Positions 62,196 through 64,000 of a stretch of DNA of 64,000 bases are shown in pieces. This DNA is from Acidobacteria bacterium SCN 69-37 (lineage in GTDB: Bacteria; Acidobacteriota; Vicinamibacteria; Vicinamibacterales; SCN-69-37), in NCBI GenBank assembly GCA_001724025.1, contig MEDJ01000025.1, positions 90,289 through 154,288 of the forward strand, read 5' to 3'. Under the pieces are notes generated by a model. It did no database searches, was not told the DNA's origin, and saw nothing but the letters and a program-made list of their open reading frames with translations. Every line of letters begins with the position of its first letter. Position 1 is the first letter of the stretch. The position numbers and the translations under genes were made by a program.

Positions 62196-62885
62196 ACGAC
62201 CGGTCTCGGCGCACGGCGCGTGTACGGGCTTGGACTCGGGCGACCGGCGCTGGCGCAGATACACGGCAAGCCAGACCATCGACGCGATCGCCAGGAACTC
62301 GCTCTGCCAGTTCTGGAGCGACTCGAACCAGAAGCGCGAGGAGGTCAGGGAGACGGCGAGGCGCGGCGGTGTCGTGCCATGTGCGAGAGCTTCCTCGACC
62401 GCCGCGGCATGGCCGCCGGCTGCGTGACCGGCGAAGGCACCGACGAACAACAGGATGAACGTCAGGGCCGAGCGACGACTCGTATACCCGCAGCATCCAA
62501 CCGCCGCGGCGCACGGGCCAGGGCACGCCGGGTGCGTCAGCGAAGTCGCGCGGATCCGCGTCGACGAGTTCGATCGCTGCGGCCGCCGGGACTCGGGCGA
62601 TCCCTGCTGCACGAGCACGGTCGTCAGCAGAACGAAGACAGCCATCTGCAGGAATTCGCTCTCCCAATTCTCGAACACGGCCTCCCACAGATGACCGGTG
62701 CGCAAGTAGCGCTGGAGTCCGGCGGGTTCGAGCCCGACCTCGGCCCGATCGGCGTTATAGGCCACGTGGCCCGCACCCACCTGGCCCGCAAGCGACAGGG
62801 CGAACATCGTCAGGAGCACCAGGGTCAGTCCACGCGCCCGGATCCAAGCCATGCGTCTCACCTTCCACGGGGCGTGGGCGGGCAC
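62193..62885 (-). CDS. DUF6766-type membrane protein with a compensated frameshift
   Basis: A 230-residue inner-membrane protein with two similar halves, each a membrane helix followed by an F-E-N/F-E-S-x-x-N-W-x-SEF motif (FENWESEFLQMAVFVLLTTV; FESLQNWQSEFLAIASMVWL). The link between them, about residues 99-137, does not fit: the +1-shifted frame instead encodes AIELVDADPRDFADAPGVPW and PVRRGG...RVYESSLG, typical of the family. So one base is lost near 62582 and one gained near 62468. The end AETGR-TAG coincides with the IS insertion point. An in-frame ATG 11 codons later (62852) is also possible as start. Confidence 0.7.
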   Translation of the reverse strand: MPAHAPWKVRRMAWIRARGLTLVLLTMFALSLAGQVGAGHVAYNADRAEVGLEPAGLQRYLRTGHLWEAVFENWESEFLQMAVFVLLTTVLVQQGSPESRRPQRSNSSTRIRATSLTHPACPGPCAAAVGCCGYTSRRSALTFILLFVGAFAGHAAGGHAAAVEEALAHGTTPPRLAVSLTSSRFWFESLQNWQSEFLAIASMVWLAVYLRQRRSPESKPVHAPCAETGR

Positions 62886-62898
62886 CGCCGTGACGCCG

Positions 62899-64000
62899 CT
62901 AGTCGACTGGCGGCAGCGGCGTCACGGCGGGTCCGGCCAGCACGTCCCCGTCCGGCGTGAAACGTGACCCATGACACGGGCAATCCCACGTGCGTGCTGC
63001 GGCATTCCACCGCACGACGCAGCCGAGGTGCGTGCACACGGCGGAACGCAGCACGATCCGTCCCGCATCGTCGCGGAACGCCGCCACCTTCGTGCCGCTC
63101 CGTTCGATGACGCGCCCGTCGCCGACCGCCAGGTCACGTACGGATTCAGCAGCGCCCGACAGACGATCGCGAACCAGGTAATACGGATAGTCGGCGTTCT
63201 CCTTCACGTAGCTCCATACGCCGGCAGCCGGCACCGCTCGATCGATCTCGAACAGACCGGCCCAGGTGTGGCCGCGGCCGGCGATGATATCGGCGATCAT
63301 CATTCCCGCGAGCGTGCCGAAGGTCAGGCCATTGCCGCCGTATCCCGTCGCTGTGTACTCGTGCTCGGCCGTGCGCCCGATATACGGCAGGCCGTCGGGC
63401 GTTTCGATGACCTGCCCCGACCAGCGGTGCGCGATCTGCACGTCGGGACACAACCCGATTAGTTGCTGCTCGAGCCGGCGATGACAGGCCTCCGGATCCG
63501 CCTGCTGGCCGGTCTTGTGATCCTCGCCCCCGAGAATGACGACATCGGCGTCGCGGCGTCGATCGATGCGCAGGTAGTGGTACGGATCGGCCGTGTCCCA
63601 CCACAGCGCGTCGGGCACCGTGCCTGGCGCCACGTGCCCTGCCACGGCATACGTCGTGTACGCCGCGAGACGTGTCTGCAGCAGCGCCGTGCCCGCCGAA
63701 CCGCCCAGTCCCGCGAGCGGCGTGTGCGTGGCGATGACGACATCTCCGCACGAGACGACGGCGCCGTTGGCCCCGACGACCCGGGGATCGTCGTGAAACT
63801 CGCGGACGTCCGAGTCTTCGTAGATGCGTCCGCCCAGCAGGGAAATCGCCTCGGCCAGCCCGGCCAGGTACCGCCGCGGGTGCAGTCGGGCCTGCCCGCC
63901 AAACCGCACGCCAGGCTGCTGCACGAAAGGGACGACCTCCACGGATTCCGCGTCGAAGCCGAAATCTCGGGCCAGCCCGCGTCGGCCTCGAACGCCGACG
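62899..64000 (-). CDS. FAD-dependent oxidoreductase with C-terminal Rieske domain (partial, N-terminus beyond the window)
   Basis: 367 codons are visible up to the right edge; the FAD-binding N-terminus is missing. The DAO-type substrate region ([70 protein letters not shown]) is followed by a Rieske [2Fe-2S] domain with CTHLGC...CPCHGSRF (C-x-H, C-x-x-H) near residue 330 of the visible part. The architecture is that of YhfW/glycine-oxidase-like proteins. Substrate unknown. It is the only visible gene of its transcript, 13 bp from the DUF6766 gene. Confidence 0.88.
   Translation of the reverse strand, partial: VGVRGRRGLARDFGFDAESVEVVPFVQQPGVRFGGQARLHPRRYLAGLAEAISLLGGRIYEDSDVREFHDDPRVVGANGAVVSCGDVVIATHTPLAGLGGSAGTALLQTRLAAYTTYAVAGHVAPGTVPDALWWDTADPYHYLRIDRRRDADVVILGGEDHKTGQQADPEACHRRLEQQLIGLCPDVQIAHRWSGQVIETPDGLPYIGRTAEHEYTATGYGGNGLTFGTLAGMMIADIIAGRGHTWAGLFEIDRAVPAAGVWSYVKENADYPYYLVRDRLSGAAESVRDLAVGDGRVIERSGTKVAAFRDDAGRIVLRSAVCTHLGCVVRWNAAARTWDCPCHGSRFTPDGDVLAGPAVTPLPPVD

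Overview
The window is about 64 kb of GC-rich DNA from a Gram-negative bacterium with dense, ordinary chromosomal gene content. Lipid A genes (lpxD, lpxB) show an outer membrane. A large Oar-like TonB-dependent receptor with a carboxypeptidase-like N-terminal domain, a DUF1080 (3-keto-disaccharide hydrolase) protein and a Gfo/Idh plus sugar-isomerase catabolic operon suggest an Acidobacteriota member, probably Vicinamibacteria. This assignment is inferred from gene content and protein character, not from a database search.

Layout. 1-5.0 kb (minus): lpxD, two M16 peptidase genes (one active, one with a degenerate zinc site) and lpxB, which runs off the left edge. 5.0-7.5 kb: a putative K+/H+ exchange-related protein divergent from gatC-gatA. 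7.5-8.9 kb: two small heat-shock proteins facing away from each other across a strong promoter with an operator-like palindrome and a cluster of REP-like hairpins. 8.9-14.0 kb (plus): ymdB, xseA, xseB, ispA, tlyA, nadK. 14-15.5 kb (minus): mltG and ruvX. 15.6-25.4 kb (plus): an S41-type protease homologue without its catalytic residues, tRNA-Val, thrS, infC (apparent AUC start), rpmI, rplT, pheS, pheT (no tRNA-binding OB domain), a ZapB-like coiled coil, zapA, 6S RNA and thiL. 25.5-32.9 kb: envelope genes (3D-domain protein, beta-barrel protein, GT-C-like membrane protein, TonB-dependent receptor). 32.9-37.0 kb (minus): aminotransferase, Slt-type lytic transglycosylase, GAF-like protein. 37.1-43.5 kb (minus): a sugar operon (oxidoreductase, TIM-barrel isomerase, xylB with an apparent AUU start, xylA) beneath a LacI-family regulator, ending at a perfect 21-bp-arm hairpin. 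43.6-48.3 kb (minus): 1-Cys peroxiredoxin, FKBP lipoprotein, small lipoprotein, SDR and zinc alcohol dehydrogenase, DUF1080 protein. 48.4-52.3 kb (plus): a 1293-residue single-chain PurL. 52.5-60.9 kb: MarR regulator and Old Yellow Enzyme, MgtE, SnoaL-PP2C fusion, NAD epimerase, methyltransferase, cupin, DHA2 drug exporter. 60.9-64 kb: a small conserved protein, a dead IS630-family element with intact inverted repeats, a DUF6766-type membrane protein with a compensated frameshift, and a Rieske-containing FAD oxidoreductase cut by the right edge.

I see no phage, CRISPR array, defence island or biosynthetic cluster. The unusual content is at fine scale: two non-canonical AUH start codons with good Shine-Dalgarno sequences, a 6S RNA between zapA and thiL, a catalytically dead S41 protease, a trimmed PheT, REP-like palindromes with a GGCTTCAGCC core at three loci, a repetitive hairpin element on both sides of rplT, and an IS630 remnant sitting exactly in the TA of a stop codon.
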